A stretch of 64,000 nt of DNA from Globodera rostochiensis (GCA_018350325.1 JAEVLN010000003.1:5411758-5475757); one strand, 5' to 3'. Shown: positions 43,519 to 55,534, counted from the first letter of the stretch. Program-made: numbers and translations. Notes: generated from the letters alone by a model not told the origin.

Positions 43519-46500
43519 ATGCCAATGCTTTATTTTATTTCTACAATTTCTTTCCTTTTTTTATTTTATGTGGTGACGGCAACGGCTTCGGTGAGTTACT
43601 CTTTTAATTGATACAAATCAATAATAAATATTCTTTAATTATCACAAATGAATTATGGTTGGTTGAACAATTCAGTTTTTATATTTTATTTATCAAATTC
43701 AAATTTCTAATAAACTCAGACCGCTGATGATGACGATGTATTCCTCGCCTTTGTGAAAGGTGAACCCAATTTTGAGAAATTTTGTAAGGAGTTGGAAGAA
43801 AATGGTAAATTGGAGAACATCCGCAAACTAGAGAATGACAAAATGCAATCCCTCAACACTCTTGACCAGAAAAAAGACTTTCTGATTCAAATGTACGAGG
43901 CCCATCTTGGCGGCATGTATTTGATGAGAGAGCATTGGAATTGTGACAAAATTAGTGAAAAGATTGAACATGAGCGGAAAGAATGCGAAAAATTGCGCAA
44001 ATATTTGGACATTTTGTACGAATATTTGTTCCGAGTCTATCTTGAAGGTATCTTAGGAAGCGGGATTTTATAATATTTGAATAAAATGTTCGATTTTTAG
44101 AGGTACATTTCCCCTTTTTTATTATTGAAGAATGGGAAAGGTCCGGGGAAAATTTTTTTGAAGGTTTTCAATAATAATCGAATTTCATAATATTGCGCAT
44201 TTTGAACCTAAACTCTGAATAGGTCCAGAAACAGAATTTACAAACAAAACTTTTTAAGCTGCCGACCAAACGCTGTCTCAACAATTGCCCGCGGTGAAGC
44301 CACAATTTGAGTTTTATCTTAGATCTGAGTATAATCCATCAAATACATTAACTCAAATTGTGAAAGGACTGATCAAAATATTTTGTTTCTTTTTTGACCA
44401 ATACACCAGCTCACACAAAGTGAACGAAATGTTCAATAAAGCCCCAAAAATTTCAAATGAGGGGGAATTAAATTATGAATTAAATGACACCAATGCAAAT
44501 GGCGGCACTCTTCGTAAGCTTGACCAAAAGATGAAGCAAGAAAATGAAGCAAAAGAAAATGCGATTGGCATATTTCGTGAGCAATTTGAAAAAAAACTGA
44601 AGCAAATGTTGATGAACACGAAGCAAAACGAAGCAGCAGAAATGGGCGTATTGAATTTTCTAGAAGGACAACCGAGAAATTATTATAAGTACCAAAAAAA
44701 CTTCCTACGCATCAAAAACAGAGAACACGATGCCAAATTTTACATATTTTTCAGGTCACAATTTGATGGCACAATTATATCATCGGTAAGGAGGTTCCCT
44801 TTTCGTCAGTAAGTTTTAAAATTTGAGTTTCGCATCGCACGTGTACAAAAGGTCCCACAGACAAAATGTCCCATAACGGGGAATTATTCAAAATGACCCA
44901 TAATTGCAAAATCTTGAATTAGAGCATAGACAGGAGTAGAGTTGGTCGGGATCGGTCGGGATTATCCCGGTTTTTGGAATCCTGGTGCCGGTTTTCGGAA
45001 AATCGTAATCTCGATTCCGGTCCTGGTTTTTGAAACATGGAAATCCCGATCCCGGTAGGACCGGAAATTTATAGTGGTCTAAACAAACATTCACAAGTTG
45101 TTCATTTCATTTTGGTTGAACAAAATCACTAAACTATAGGGAGAAACCTTTTGTTTTGCAACATCGTAATTTTTGGACAAATTTAACTAGAAGATATTTT
45201 TAGTAATAAAAAAAAATATTTATTTTACCATTGACAATTACACAACAAAAATTTCGAGTTTTCAATCCCGGTCCATCCCGATCCTGGGTTTTGAAAAGTC
45301 AAAATACCGGTCCCGGTTCAACATGCTGGTCCCAATCCCGATCCCAGCTTTCACGGTCCCGGTCAATCCCGATCCCGGTTTTTACAGAAGCCCCGATCCC
45401 GACCAACTCTAGACAGGAGAAGGATTAGAGCCCTTGGCCAATCGAGTCTCGTCGAGATTCGCAAATATTCGCGCTCTCAATCGAAATGTCATCGGTCCTC
45501 AAGTCCCGGCTCTTAATCGAAGGGTGATAATTAGAGCGCGGATTTTTAGTCTTTTGCTTTTTTTTCGTGTGAATACGCTTTGAAGAGTTAAGCCCAAAAT
45601 TGAAATGTTTATTTTTAAATGGCTAATAAACAGGGGAAGAAGCAGCGAATCAAAAATCCACATTCTTTAACGATGTAATTTTTCGCAAAACTTCGGTAGC
45701 ATTTATTCCGAATAGTTTTTGATTTAGAGCAATTTTTAGTGCCTATAAATGCATATTTTTGGGTTTTTGAGAATATTTAAATAAACTAAATACTTAGGTC
45801 GATGAAGATGTGTTATTCCTCGCTTTTGTGAAAGATCAATCCAATTTTGGGCGATTTTGTCAAGAAAAAGAAAATGATTTGCAATATGTCGATTACGGAC
45901 CAACTTATGGATTCACTTTTGATCAGAAAAAAGAACATTTGATGCAAAAATACGAAGCTAATCTTGGCGTATTGTATTTGATGAGAGAGAATTGGAAATG
46001 TGATAACATTGTAAAAAAACCTGAATTGGAGCAAAAAGAGACTGAAAACGAAAAGACAGAATGCGAAAAATTTGGCAAATATTTGAACATTTTGTACGAA
46101 TATTTGTTCCGAGTCCATCTTGAAGGTAATGAGTTCAATTTTAAAGTAAAGTAAGGATCGGGATCGGGATCGTATGGTTCAGGATTAAAAGACCGGGATT
46201 TTAAAGAGAGCAAATTTATTAATTTGCGTTCAAAAAAACTTGGACCAATTGACTTAAAAATGAAAAACTGACACTATATAAGTAGGTAACGCGGAACATA
46301 TAAGCAAACAAAATATGTAAAAACATAAAAATCCGTTGGAAATTTGAATCCCAATCAAGAGTTCAACCTCAATTCTGATCTTTAAAGTAGTGGAGTTTGG
46401 CGCTAAACGGGACTAGTACTGAAATTGCTTTTTCCACCAATTTGGGACTGAATTCTGGTCTCGGTTCTTTCAAAATTGCTCCCAAAACTCTTTTATATAT

Positions 46501-47353
46501 GGTTCCGGTTTTTTAAACCTTTTTATGTCTATTAGCCCCAGCTTTTGTGACCGGGGACTTTTTTTGTGGTCGCGTCGGTCCCGCTTAACTCCAGCAGGTT
46601 AAAGTGAATAGGTTGATCCAGAAACAGAATTTAAAAACAAAATTGTTTTAAGCTGCCGCCGGCCAAAAGCTATCTAAACAATTGCCCGCGGTGAAGCCAC
46701 AATTTGAATTTTATCTTCACTCAGAGATTCCATTAAAAACATTAATTCAAATTGTAAAGGGATTTAAAATATCGAATTTCTTCTTTGCTAAACAAACAAA
46801 ATTATCAAATGAGGGCGATGACGATAATGGCCCATTTTCTGAGCAAAATGAAGCAAAAGAAAAGGCCAAATTGAGCGAAATGTTCACATATGTTAACAAA
46901 CCAAAATTATTAAATGAGGAGGAATTGAATTATAAATTAATGCCCGCTAATGCAAATGCCATTAGGGAGCTATTAAAAACAAAAATTTCAAAAAGTGAAT
47001 CAGCGATTGGCACATTTCGTGAGCAATTTGACAAAAAGCTGGAGCAAATGTTAACAAACACAAAGCAAAATGAAGCAAAAGAAAAAGCCAAATTGAAAAG
47101 CGAGAAAAAACAAATGAGTTCGATGCGTCGTGAAGTTAAAAAAGAAGAAATAAATCTTATCAATGAGTTCTCGCGCAAGCAAGCAAGATGTCCTTTAGAT
47201 CTGGTAGAAAAAGTCAATGCTTTTTGGGAAATCTTTCCAAACTGTTTGACCGTGATGGACGAAAAAATGAAACAAGCCAACAAACAAATGGCCAACAGCG
47301 ACAAATTTGACATATTTTTGAATTCACCGTTTTATGACAAAGTTTGCCAGTGA
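43519..47353 (+). CDS. Novel secreted protein with two tandem modules, 651 aa
   Basis: Five exons, 43519-43590, 43720-44047, 44259-44785, 45798-46125 and 46653-47353, join in frame. Exon 1 encodes MPMLYFISTISFLFLFYVVT plus ATAS, a signal peptide. Exons 2-3 and 4-5 are homologous modules. Exons 2 and 4 are both exactly 328 nt and share FLAFVK, FDQKK/LDQKK, YEA.LG, YLMRE.W.CD, KTECEK-like sequence and LYEYLFRV.LEG. Exons 3 and 5 share QLPAVKPQFEFYL, TLIQIVKG-like sequence, F..QFEKKL.QML and NTKQNEA. Each module ends in Lys/Glu-rich, coiled-coil-like helices. No known domain recognised and few cysteines. Intron 3 (44786-45797) contains a hAT MITE. The exon 3 donor (TCG|GTAAGG) makes the fusion work; otherwise exon 3 ends RRFPFRQ plus stop, giving a separate one-module gene followed by a headless copy. 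Confidence 0.6.
44937..45411. mobile_element. 475-bp hAT-type MITE with perfect 8-bp target duplication
   Basis: Termini TAGAGTTGGTCGGGATC and GATCCCGACCAACTCTA are perfect inverted repeats. Both sides are flanked by GACAGGAG (44929-44936 and 45412-45419). The interior has inverted 'atcccggtttttg' motifs and no transposase. It lies in intron 3 of the two-module gene. Confidence 0.88.
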
Positions 47354-47479
47354 TTTTATCGGAGCAGTTCATTTCAATGCCGGCGGCTGCTTCAGTGCCA
47401 CAGCAAATTTTGAAAAGCTAACTTTTTTTTTAAATCCGCGGATATATCCGGATACGGACGGCTAAAAGTTTCAAAAAAG

Positions 47480-47936
47480 TGCCATATTTTTACATTTTTT
47501 CGTTTAAAATCTCTTAATAAAATTGAGTCAAAAGTTCAAAATTTCTCGGCGGCGCCTATCGGCACCGCCGACCCCGTTCCCCTTTGAAATTTCTTAACAA
47601 AAATCCCTAAATTTTTTGTAACGGCGTCTGCCGGCACCGTCGAGCCCTCCTTCCCAGAAAAAATTAAAGATTTTTTGTAAAAAAGGGCACTACCCGTACT
47701 CGCAATCTCAATCTCATGCTGACAATGATGTCGAAGGTGAAGATCAACAATTACATATGTACTGAGAAAAAGAAATCGTAATTTTTGGTTTAAACAATTG
47801 GAAAAAATTTTCACAGCGGATATGGCGGATATCCGCGCATTGGATACGGATATGAATTTCGAAAAAATGAGACGGATACAAAAGGCACGGATATATCCGG
47901 ACACGGATTTAAAAATTTGTATCCATGGCCATGCCT
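47480..47936. repeat. Dispersed repeat, inverted copy of 29.9 kb
   Basis: The reverse complement of about 29912-30350: it ends 'tgtatccatggccatgcctg' and contains the GC hairpin at 47548-47569 and its variant near 47617. The left terminus is missing. Confidence 0.6.
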
Positions 47937-49400
47937 GCACTGAAGTGGCCGGCACTGAAATGAATATAACGTGAATGGCTGTCATTTTGATTGATTTTTT
48001 ATTGTTGATTTTCTTTCGGTTGGTGGGCTGGCTTTTTATTAGCTTTATGAGGGATTTATATTTTCATCATTTTTATCTTTGTTTTGCTATAAAAGAATTT
48101 AACAAATTTCGATGGATTTTCTTTTTAAAAGTTAAAAAAATGGTGGTATTTAAAGCACTTATTTATTGGTTCCCCTCTACTCAAATAGGCATCCCCTCAT
48201 TAATAAGATTTTTTAAATAAATATTCTAATATTTTTTTAATTAAAAATGCCGCATAAAAAGAATAGATACAAGAATTTTTGAAATAATTCATCACGTCTG
48301 AATTTTGATTCCTTTTCCTTAGCAAAGATTGCCAATTGTTAAGCAAAATGTTTAATTTTCTAAAATTTTGGTTGCAAATCCCTTAACAAAATTGAGTCAA
48401 AATTTCAAAAATTTTTCTCGGCGGCGCCTATCGGCAGCGCCGACCCCCCCCCCCCTAAAAGTAAAGCAGAATAACAAAAAAATGATATGATAAAATTGAA
48501 GTTAAAGACAAAGATATTTTTGAATACCAAAAAAATTTTTTTGTTTTACCATTGAACATTCCAAAAAAAAATTCTCTCTTGAAAAGTCCCGGCTGAAAAT
48601 CTTGGTCCCGGTCCCGATCCCGGTTTTTCTGGTCCCGATAAGTCCCGGTCCCGGTTTTTCCAAAAAGTCCCGGTCCCGTGCAACCCTACATAATTCTAAC
48701 CTTGAAAGATTTGAAAAATACATAATGTCAAATCAAATAAATCCTTAATTTAATATCTTTTGCACACCGCACTGTGTGGCTCCGTGATTAAACTTTAAGG
48801 CGCGACTAAAAAAATGCAAAACCCCTAAAAATACACTACTAAAACTTTTTTTGAAAAATTTGATTTGGAAAATCCCAAAAGAAAAATGTTTAAAGGTAAT
48901 TTTACACGCATAAACTAATGTGCATTTATCTGATCAATTCGGGAAAGGTAAAATGTTTCAAACCGAATATTTTTTTAGTCAAAATCAAATATCGTTAGAT
49001 TTGGTTCAAAATTGACTTTTCTTAGAAAATTATGAAATTTTTGAAGCGAGACAAAATGCCGAAACGCCAACAACAAAAAAAAGTACGGAAAGGGAAATAT
49101 CTTTTCAGCGGTCGGGGCCGGTTCGGCGCGGCCCAGAATTGGGTAGCTTTCGGAATTATTTCGAAATTGTTTTAAGAATAAAATTTAAAATTGTAAAATC
49201 ATTGATTATCAAAATAAAACTATTTTCCAACGACTTTATAAAATGTTTTCATTTTTGAAAAAAAATTTGGGTTCCCCATTCTGCAGGATTGGCCCTGAAA
49301 TGTTTTATTTGCGTGCTTTCTTACTTCTGAGCACGCTCAAGTTGTAAGCCGTCTATCACCCATCTTCCGACAACTAAAAATATTTAAGGCGAAGACACTC
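47937..49400. repeat. Intergenic, repeats only
   Basis: A GC hairpin at 48420-48443 stands next to a C run. About 48585-48690 is the right end of a GC-rich hAT-like MITE (repeated 'cccggtcccg', ending 'gtgcaaccctaca') with no left end. No coding exon supported; the 81-codon frame at 47975 is low-complexity. Confidence 0.45.
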
Positions 49401-49419
49401 CAGCGAATCAAACAAGACA

Positions 49420-49798
49420 ATGTCTGGTGGTTGCACAAGTAGGTAATTGAAAAGGCTCCACCGGGGAAGGGGCGGGCGGTGGAATTGTTTTGTTGGACCA
49501 GAATGGGGCAATTCTTAGGAATTGGGGTCCCGACGAAAAAAATTTAAATTTTAAATGCACGTTTTCTAGGGTAAAACTATGCGTAGAACCGAATCCGAGC
49601 TCAGAGTCGTCTTCTACGCATTTTTTTTACCCTAGAAACCATGCATTCTGAAAAAAAATTTTCGTCGGGACGCCAATCTTAAGAATTGCCCAGAATGGCT
49701 TAAATGTCACATGTTTATTTGCAGCTCGTGCATGCAAGGCCGCGGGTAATTTTTGCGCCCGAACATTGGCAGTGGACATCCGGGCCATCGGACAGTGA
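49420..49798 (+). CDS. Possible 30-aa Cys-containing peptide gene
   Basis: Exon 1 (49420-49438) encodes MSGGCT and is followed by GTAGGT. After an intron ending 'tttatttgcag', exon 2 (49725-49798) continues RACKAAGNFCARTLAVDIRA and IGQ plus stop. 'atatttaagg' about 35 bp upstream could be a TATA-like element. The intron is largely a 184-bp MITE. The peptide is very short and its function is not recognised. A second frame in exon 2 (FAPEHWQWTSGPSDSE) is also open, so the true frame is uncertain. Confidence 0.25.
49507..49690. mobile_element. 184-bp MITE with 8-bp target duplication
   Basis: The ends GGCAATTCTTAGGAATTGG and its imperfect complement (TTAAGAATTGCC) are flanked by CAGAATGG at 49499-49506 and 49691-49698, a perfect 8-bp duplication. 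Inverted 'gtcccgacgaaaa' and 'ctagggtaaaa' pairs make it foldable end to end. A half copy is at about 59655-59702. Confidence 0.8.
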
Positions 49799-49929
49799 AC
49801 GAAATTTTAAAAAAAACAGTTTTAGGCACAGAGGAAAAAATCCGTGCCTCTGTGGAATGGCTCGGGTTAAAAAACTCCATAAATTTACTGTGAACATGAG
49901 TTTCATTTAATGGATCTGGCATTCTGTAG

Positions 49930-50480
49930 CAGAGATGGTCGGAATTCCGATTTCCGAAAAATTTTGAGACCCCGGAATTCCGAGTTCCGAAATTTGGAGC
50001 AAAAAGTCGGAAAAATCGATAATTTTTGGACCAATTTTGTTAACAAATTTTGTTAAAATCGTCATAAAATTTTCCCGGCGGCGCCTATCGGCGCCACCGG
50101 ACTTCTACCATTTTCATAAAAAACTTCAAAAAATTGGTTTTTTTTAAATTTTCGTTGCAAATCTCTTAACAAATTGAGCCAAAAAAGTTCAAATTCCTCC
50201 CGGCGGCGCCTATCGGCACCGCCGAGCCTCCACATATCCCTAGTCTCAATCACGTTTGGACCGGGATAAAAATTAAACCCCAATTAAAAAACTTTTGATG
50301 ACAATTGGAAATTTTTCTTTTTTTTTACGCTCGATTTACAAAAATTATTTTGTTGAGCGGGAAAAGGGAGGTATCAGCGGTGCCGATAGACGCCGCCGAG
50401 AAAATTTTTTTTAAATATTCCGATTTCCGAAATTTTTTTAACCCGCGCCATTCAAATAGGCACGGTGTTTCATTTCGATT
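49930..50480. repeat. Repeat cluster with three GC hairpins
   Basis: Hairpin copies lie at 50077-50099, 50202-50223 (same orientation) and 50376-50398 (inverted). A hAT-like end 'cagagatggtcggaattccg' is at about 49931. The open minus frame at 50062-50283 crosses hairpins and is not credible. Confidence 0.55.
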
Positions 50481-50809
50481 TTAGTTTTTTTTAATTTCAT
50501 TTGCTGTCGGATTGTCCACATTGTCCAGTCGCCTCTCGTTTGACAACTTACCGATTTTTACGTGAGGGGTTCTGGATTTTTAGGGGGGAGCAAACTTCGA
50601 ACCTATTTATGTAAGAAATGGCATGCAAATTGAACTTGTTCAAATTCAAAAAAGCTCAACCAACAAAAATGCCATTTTGTAACTAAAAAAAACATCTCTT
50701 TCATCATAAATTTATTGAATTATATTTGAATAGGTCAATTCGTTCTTTGGACTTTCTCTGATTAAGAAAGATAATGTGGGGGTTGAAGATGAAGATGAAC
50801 ATCACCAAA

Positions 50810-51000
50810 CATCAGCCGTCCTGCTCCGTCCACCCGCCCATTCGACAGCACCAATCGCCATTTGCGGGGTCAGCGTTTTGCCCCTAACAATTAAATAAAA
50901 AGAGTCATTTTCTGAATGTTCGGATATTTTTTTGTGTACAAATGTCAGAAAAGGCTAAAAGGATCATCACCAGCAGCAGCGGAAGATTTGGCATTTAAAA
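50810..51000 (-). CDS. Possible small secreted peptide
   Basis: The minus strand from about 50996 starts MPNLPLLLVMILLAFSDI, a strong signal peptide. A GTACAC donor follows, and either of two acceptors (ATTCAG, TTGTTAG) leads to a short second exon related to the 23.5 kb segment (GQNADPANGDWCC in one frame, RGKTLTPQMAIGAVEW in another). The correct frame is unclear, so only the signal peptide is well supported. Unknown family. Confidence 0.3.
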
Positions 51001-51425
51001 GATGTGGCGAAACATTTTCCATTTTTCTCCATTCATTCATTCAGTCATTTATGAGTGTAATGAATACGACGAACACAAAATGCTCTCCATGAGCAATTGA
51101 CCTAATCAAATGTTCCAAATTGTTCACATTCCCTCTGATATGTCCTTATTTTTGTAAGGTTTCATAACTAAAAAAGGGTTGTGCACGGTCGGTTTAGACC
51201 GGGGGTCCGGTTTTCGGTTAGGCCGGTTTTCCGTTTCGGTTTCGTTAAATTTTAAAAGTTTCCCGGCGGTGCTTACTGAAAAATAAGAACAAACTTTTAA
51301 AAGTTCTAAAAAAGAGCATTAACTAAAACATCGTTAAAACCTTCAAAAAGATTTTCCCGGTGAAAATTCCATGGTTTTCAGCTCATTAGAATCATAAAAA
51401 TCATTTGGATTTGCAACAACAAAAA

Positions 51426-52496
51426 ATGTCTGAAAATCCAAAGAAAGTGGAGAAACGGCTGAAGGAAATGTGAGTTTGACCTTATTTCTACGAGCTCCGG
51501 GGAATCCCCCCCCCCGCCCTCACCAAAAATAAATTTTTGATTTTCATCAGCGAAAAGAAAATTTCTGACAATTTTCGAAGATTCTCACGCCCTTCCCGCG
51601 TTAACCAGATCAGAAAATGTTACTCGTTTTTGAGCAATTTTAACAAAACGGCAAATTGTTTATTTCGGGCACCCATTATTTTCAGTTTCGTTTGTGCCGA
51701 CCTTTTGTTCGAAGTTTTCGAATTCTGTGTTATCGTCGGTTTAAAATTATTTGAAAACCATTGTTTTTTCCTCGAAGGTTTTGTTAAATTTCAACATAAC
51801 TTTTAGTTACATCGACCAAAGTGTCATCGAATGCCTCCAACGCATCCGTAAAGTTTTCGACTCCAAAGGAATCCATCTTTACATTGGGACAGACACCGAC
51901 CAAAACCGCAGTTGGCAAATCATTTGGAAAAAGATTTGGCGTGTTTTCAATGACAACATTTGTGAATTTGACTTGGATTGCTCTGAACTCGACCGTTTGC
52001 GCCAATTCTCTCCGACCGTTCTCGACGATTGCCAAAAACTCCGAATGATCGAATACTATGGTCTTTCTGCCGAGTTCCCGGCCGTGGAAGTGCCGACGCT
52101 TCTTCTGCCCAAGCAGTGGCCAAATGGTTGCACACGCCCCGCGGGGATGGAATTCCGAAGGTGTTGCGAAGCCCTTATTTTTATTCGGAAAGAATGGGGA
52201 GACTTAAAATGGTGAGTTTTTTAATTCGTTTTATTGGACTCTGTTTTAAATTCCTTTTAAGGAATTTGTCAATTCGACCGATCCAGTTAATTTCATCATC
52301 CTTTTTTATCATTCTGATGCCATTTTTGACAAACAATTTGACGGGGGAGCGATTGGAGTTTCGACTCTTTAACCAAATCCTTTGGCTGTTGATTCGTTGT
52401 CCGATTGAGCGCGACGAAGCAAAATGGGCCAAGTGGGAAAAGGAGGCGGCCGAGTGGGAATGCTTTTGGGAGTGGAATAGCGTCGACATTAACTTC
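51426..52496 (+). pseudogene. F-box pseudogene truncated by satellite
   Basis: Exon 1 (51426-51469, [14 protein letters not shown]) is intact with its GTGAGT donor. Exon 2 (from 51686, [12 protein letters not shown]) is broken after about 15 codons by a deletion that removes the rest of the exon and its donor. Exon 3 (from 51807) is good until the FPADDSAG region, where 'gccgtggaagtgccg' replaces 'gccgatgacagtgccgg', shifting the frame by one. Exon 4 (52262-52496) runs to the C-terminal domain ([19 protein letters not shown]) and is cut by the satellite at 52497. Confidence 0.85.
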
Positions 52497-54832
52497 CCCC
52501 ATCTAAAAATTGTTTTAGTTTAATTTTTGAACATTTTATTTTTTGAAGAATAGCATTAGAAAAAGAGAGAGTCAGGCGGCGAGAGTAATTTGGACCAACG
52601 CGCCCCATCTAAAATTGTTTTAGTTTAATTTTTGAACATTTTATTTTTTGATGAAATAGTGCGCTAAAAAAGACGGCGAGAGTAATTTGGACATCAACGC
52701 ACCCCATCTAAAAATTGTTTTAGTTTATTTTCTGAACATTTTATTTTTTGAAGAAATAGTGCGCTAAAGAGAGAGAGTCAGGCGGCGAGAGTAATTTGGA
52801 ACCAAGTCACCCCATCTAAAAATTGTTTTAGTTTAATTTCTTGGACATTTTATTTTTTGATTAAATAGTGCGCAAAAAGAGAGAGTCAGACGGCGAGAGT
52901 AATTTGAAACCAACGCACCCCATTTAAAAATTGTTTTAGTTTAATTTTTGAACATTTTATTTTTGATGAAATAGTGCGCTAAAGAGAGAGAGTCAGACGG
53001 CGAGAGTAATTTGGACATCAACGCACCCCATCTAAAAATTGTTTTAGTTTATTTTCTGAACATTTTATTTTTTGAAGAAATAGTGCGCTAAAGAGAGAGT
53101 CAGACGGCGAGAGTAATTGGGACCAACGCACACCATTTAAAAATTGTTTTAGTTTAATTTCTTGGACATTTTATTTTTTGATTAAATAGTGCGCAAAAAG
53201 AGAGAGTCAGACGGCGAGAGTAATTTGAAACCAACGCACCCCATTTAAAAATTGTTTTAGTTTAATTTTTGAACATTTTATTTTTGATGAAATAGTGCGC
53301 TAAAGAGAGAGAGTCAGACGGCGAGAGTAATTTGGACATCAACGCACCCCATCTAAAAATTGTTTTAGTTTATTTTCTGAACATTTTATTTTTTGAAGAA
53401 ATAGTGCGCTAAAGAGAGAGTCAGACGGCGAGAGTAATTGGGACCAACGCACCCCATTTAAAAATTGTTTTAGTTTAATTTCTTGGACATTTTATTTTTT
53501 GATTAAATAGTGCGCAAAAAGAGAGAGTCAGACGGCGAGAGTAATTTGAAACCAACGCACCCCATTTAAAAATTGTTTTAGTTTAATTTCTTGGACATTT
53601 TATTTTTTGATTAAATAGTGCGCAAAAAGAGAGAGTCAGACGGCGAGAGTAATTTGAAACCAACGCACCCCATTTAAAAATTGTTTTAGTTTAATTTCTT
53701 GGACATTTTATTTTTTGATTAAATAGTGCGCAAAAAGAGAGAGTCAGACGGCGAGAGTAATTTGGACATCAACGCACCCCATCTAAAAATTGTTTTAGTT
53801 TATTTTCTGAACATTTTATTTTTTGAAGAAATAGTGCGCTAAAGAGAGAGTCAGACGGCGAGAGTAATTGGGACCAACGCACCCCATTTAAAAATTGTTT
53901 TAGTTTAATTTCTTGGACATTTTATTTTTTGATTAAATAGTGCGCAAAAAGAGAGAGTCAGACGGCGAGAGTAATTTGAAACCAACGCACCCCATTTAAA
54001 AATTGTTTTAGTTTAATTTTTGAACATTTTATTTTTGATGAAATAGTGCGCTAAAGAGAGAGAGTCAGACGGCGAGAGTAATTGGGACCAACGCACCCCA
54101 TCTAAAAATTGTTTTAGTTTAATTTCTTGGACATTTTATTTTTTGATTAAATAGTGCGCAAAAAGAGAGAGTCAGACGGCGAGAGTAATTTGAAACCAAC
54201 GCACCCCATTTAAAAATTGTTTTAGTTTAATTTTTGAACATTTTATTTTTTTGATGAAATAGTGCGCTAAAGAGAGAGAGTCAGACGGCGAGAGTAATTT
54301 GAAACCAACGCACCCCATTTAAAAATTGTTTTAGTTTAATTTTTGAACATTTTATTTTTTGATGAAATAGTGCGCTAAAAAAGACGGCGAGAGTAATTTG
54401 GACCAACGCACCCCATCTAAAAATTGTTTTAGTTTAATTTTTGAACATTTTATTTTTTGAAGAAATAGTGCGCTAAAGAGAGAGAGTCAGGCGGCGAGAG
54501 TAATTTGGAACCAAGTCACCCCATCTAAAAATTGTTTTAGTTTATTTTCTGAACATTTTATTTTTTGAAGAAATAGTGCGCTAAAGAGAGAGAGTCAGGC
54601 GGCGAGAGTAATTGGGACCAACGCACCCCATCTAAAAATTGTTTTAGTTTAATTTCTTGGACATTTTATTTTTTGATTAAATAGTGCGCAAAAAGAGAGA
54701 GTCAGACGGCGAGAGTAATTTGAAACCAACGCACCCCATTTAAAAATTGTTTTAGTTTAATTTTTGAACATTTTATTTTTTGAAGAAATAGTGCGCTAAA
54801 GAGAGAGAGTCAGGCGGCGAGAGAAGGAGGTC
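52497..54832. repeat. Satellite array of about 108-bp units, 2.3 kb
   Basis: About 21-22 units of 'ccccatctaaaaattgtttt', 'agtttaatttttgaacattt', 'tattttttgaagaaatagtg', 'cgctaaagagagagagtcag' and 'acggcgagagtaatttggac'. Variant units (GAAG/GATTAAATAGTGCGCAAAA types) alternate in blocks, showing that groups of units were duplicated together. Short arrays or single units of the same satellite lie at 17.2, 17.8, 29.1 and 40.9 kb. Confidence 0.93.
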
Positions 54833-55199
54833 GAAAAAGTTGAGTTGGGTTTTACCGTCAGGGTAAAAAATTCGATTTTATTATTAATATTAATTAAATA
54901 ATTGCCATTCTTTCAGAACATTTGTGGCCAACTTTCGCCAATTTGGTTGACGAGGGAAAAATGTCTTTGAATTTCTCTGAAAAATGAATTTGATTAATAA
55001 CAAATGGGCACTTATTTTTTCACATCATTTCTTAAAATTAAAAAAATTCTAGAGAAAAAACTGAGTTTGTTTTCGAAATATCAAAAATGCCTTAAAAACT
55101 TTGGTCTTAAAAGTTTCGATGAAATTGATATTTATCCAATTACAAAATTTATTTTGTGCTAATACAAAAAACAATCTAATAAATAAGTTTGTTGTTGTT

Positions 55200-55478
55200 C
55201 AAAAGGCGATCAAAGCGAAGATCCCCGCTGCTGTATTGAAACATCAGCACAATGGTGGAAAATCACAAGGCTCTGCAGACAAAGATGGAGGAGTATCAGA
55301 AAGGACGGCAACTCATCGGATGCGCGGCGTCCATTTGGCAACTCGCCAAATTATTTACACAAAAAATGGACAGCGTTTGGGTCCCAAGGCTTGGCATTTT
55401 ACAGATCCGAATGCCAAAAAATGTTTCAATTTTTCAAACTCAAAAAGAATGCTAAAAAGCTTCGGCCGTCAATATTAA
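55200..55478 (+). pseudogene. SPRY gene fragment in plus orientation
   Basis: Reads LKHQHNGG and QTKMEEYQKG (the linker/coiled-coil start of RBP/SPRYSEC proteins) in one frame, then GVHLATRQIIYTKNGQRLG (the late SPRY core) in another. The middle of the domain is missing, so a deletion and frame change lie between. It is inverted relative to the SPRY pieces immediately to its right. Confidence 0.65.
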
Positions 55479-55534
55479 ATAACAGAAATTAATTAACAAA
55501 AAAAATATTAAAAACATGAGCCATCAAAAACTCA

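Noticed and set aside
47975..48220. 81-codon plus frame
   Set aside because: Low-complexity Phe/Leu/Lys translation of AT-rich DNA with no supporting context.
50062..50283. 73-codon minus frame as a gene
   Set aside because: It runs through two copies of the dispersed GC hairpin repeat.
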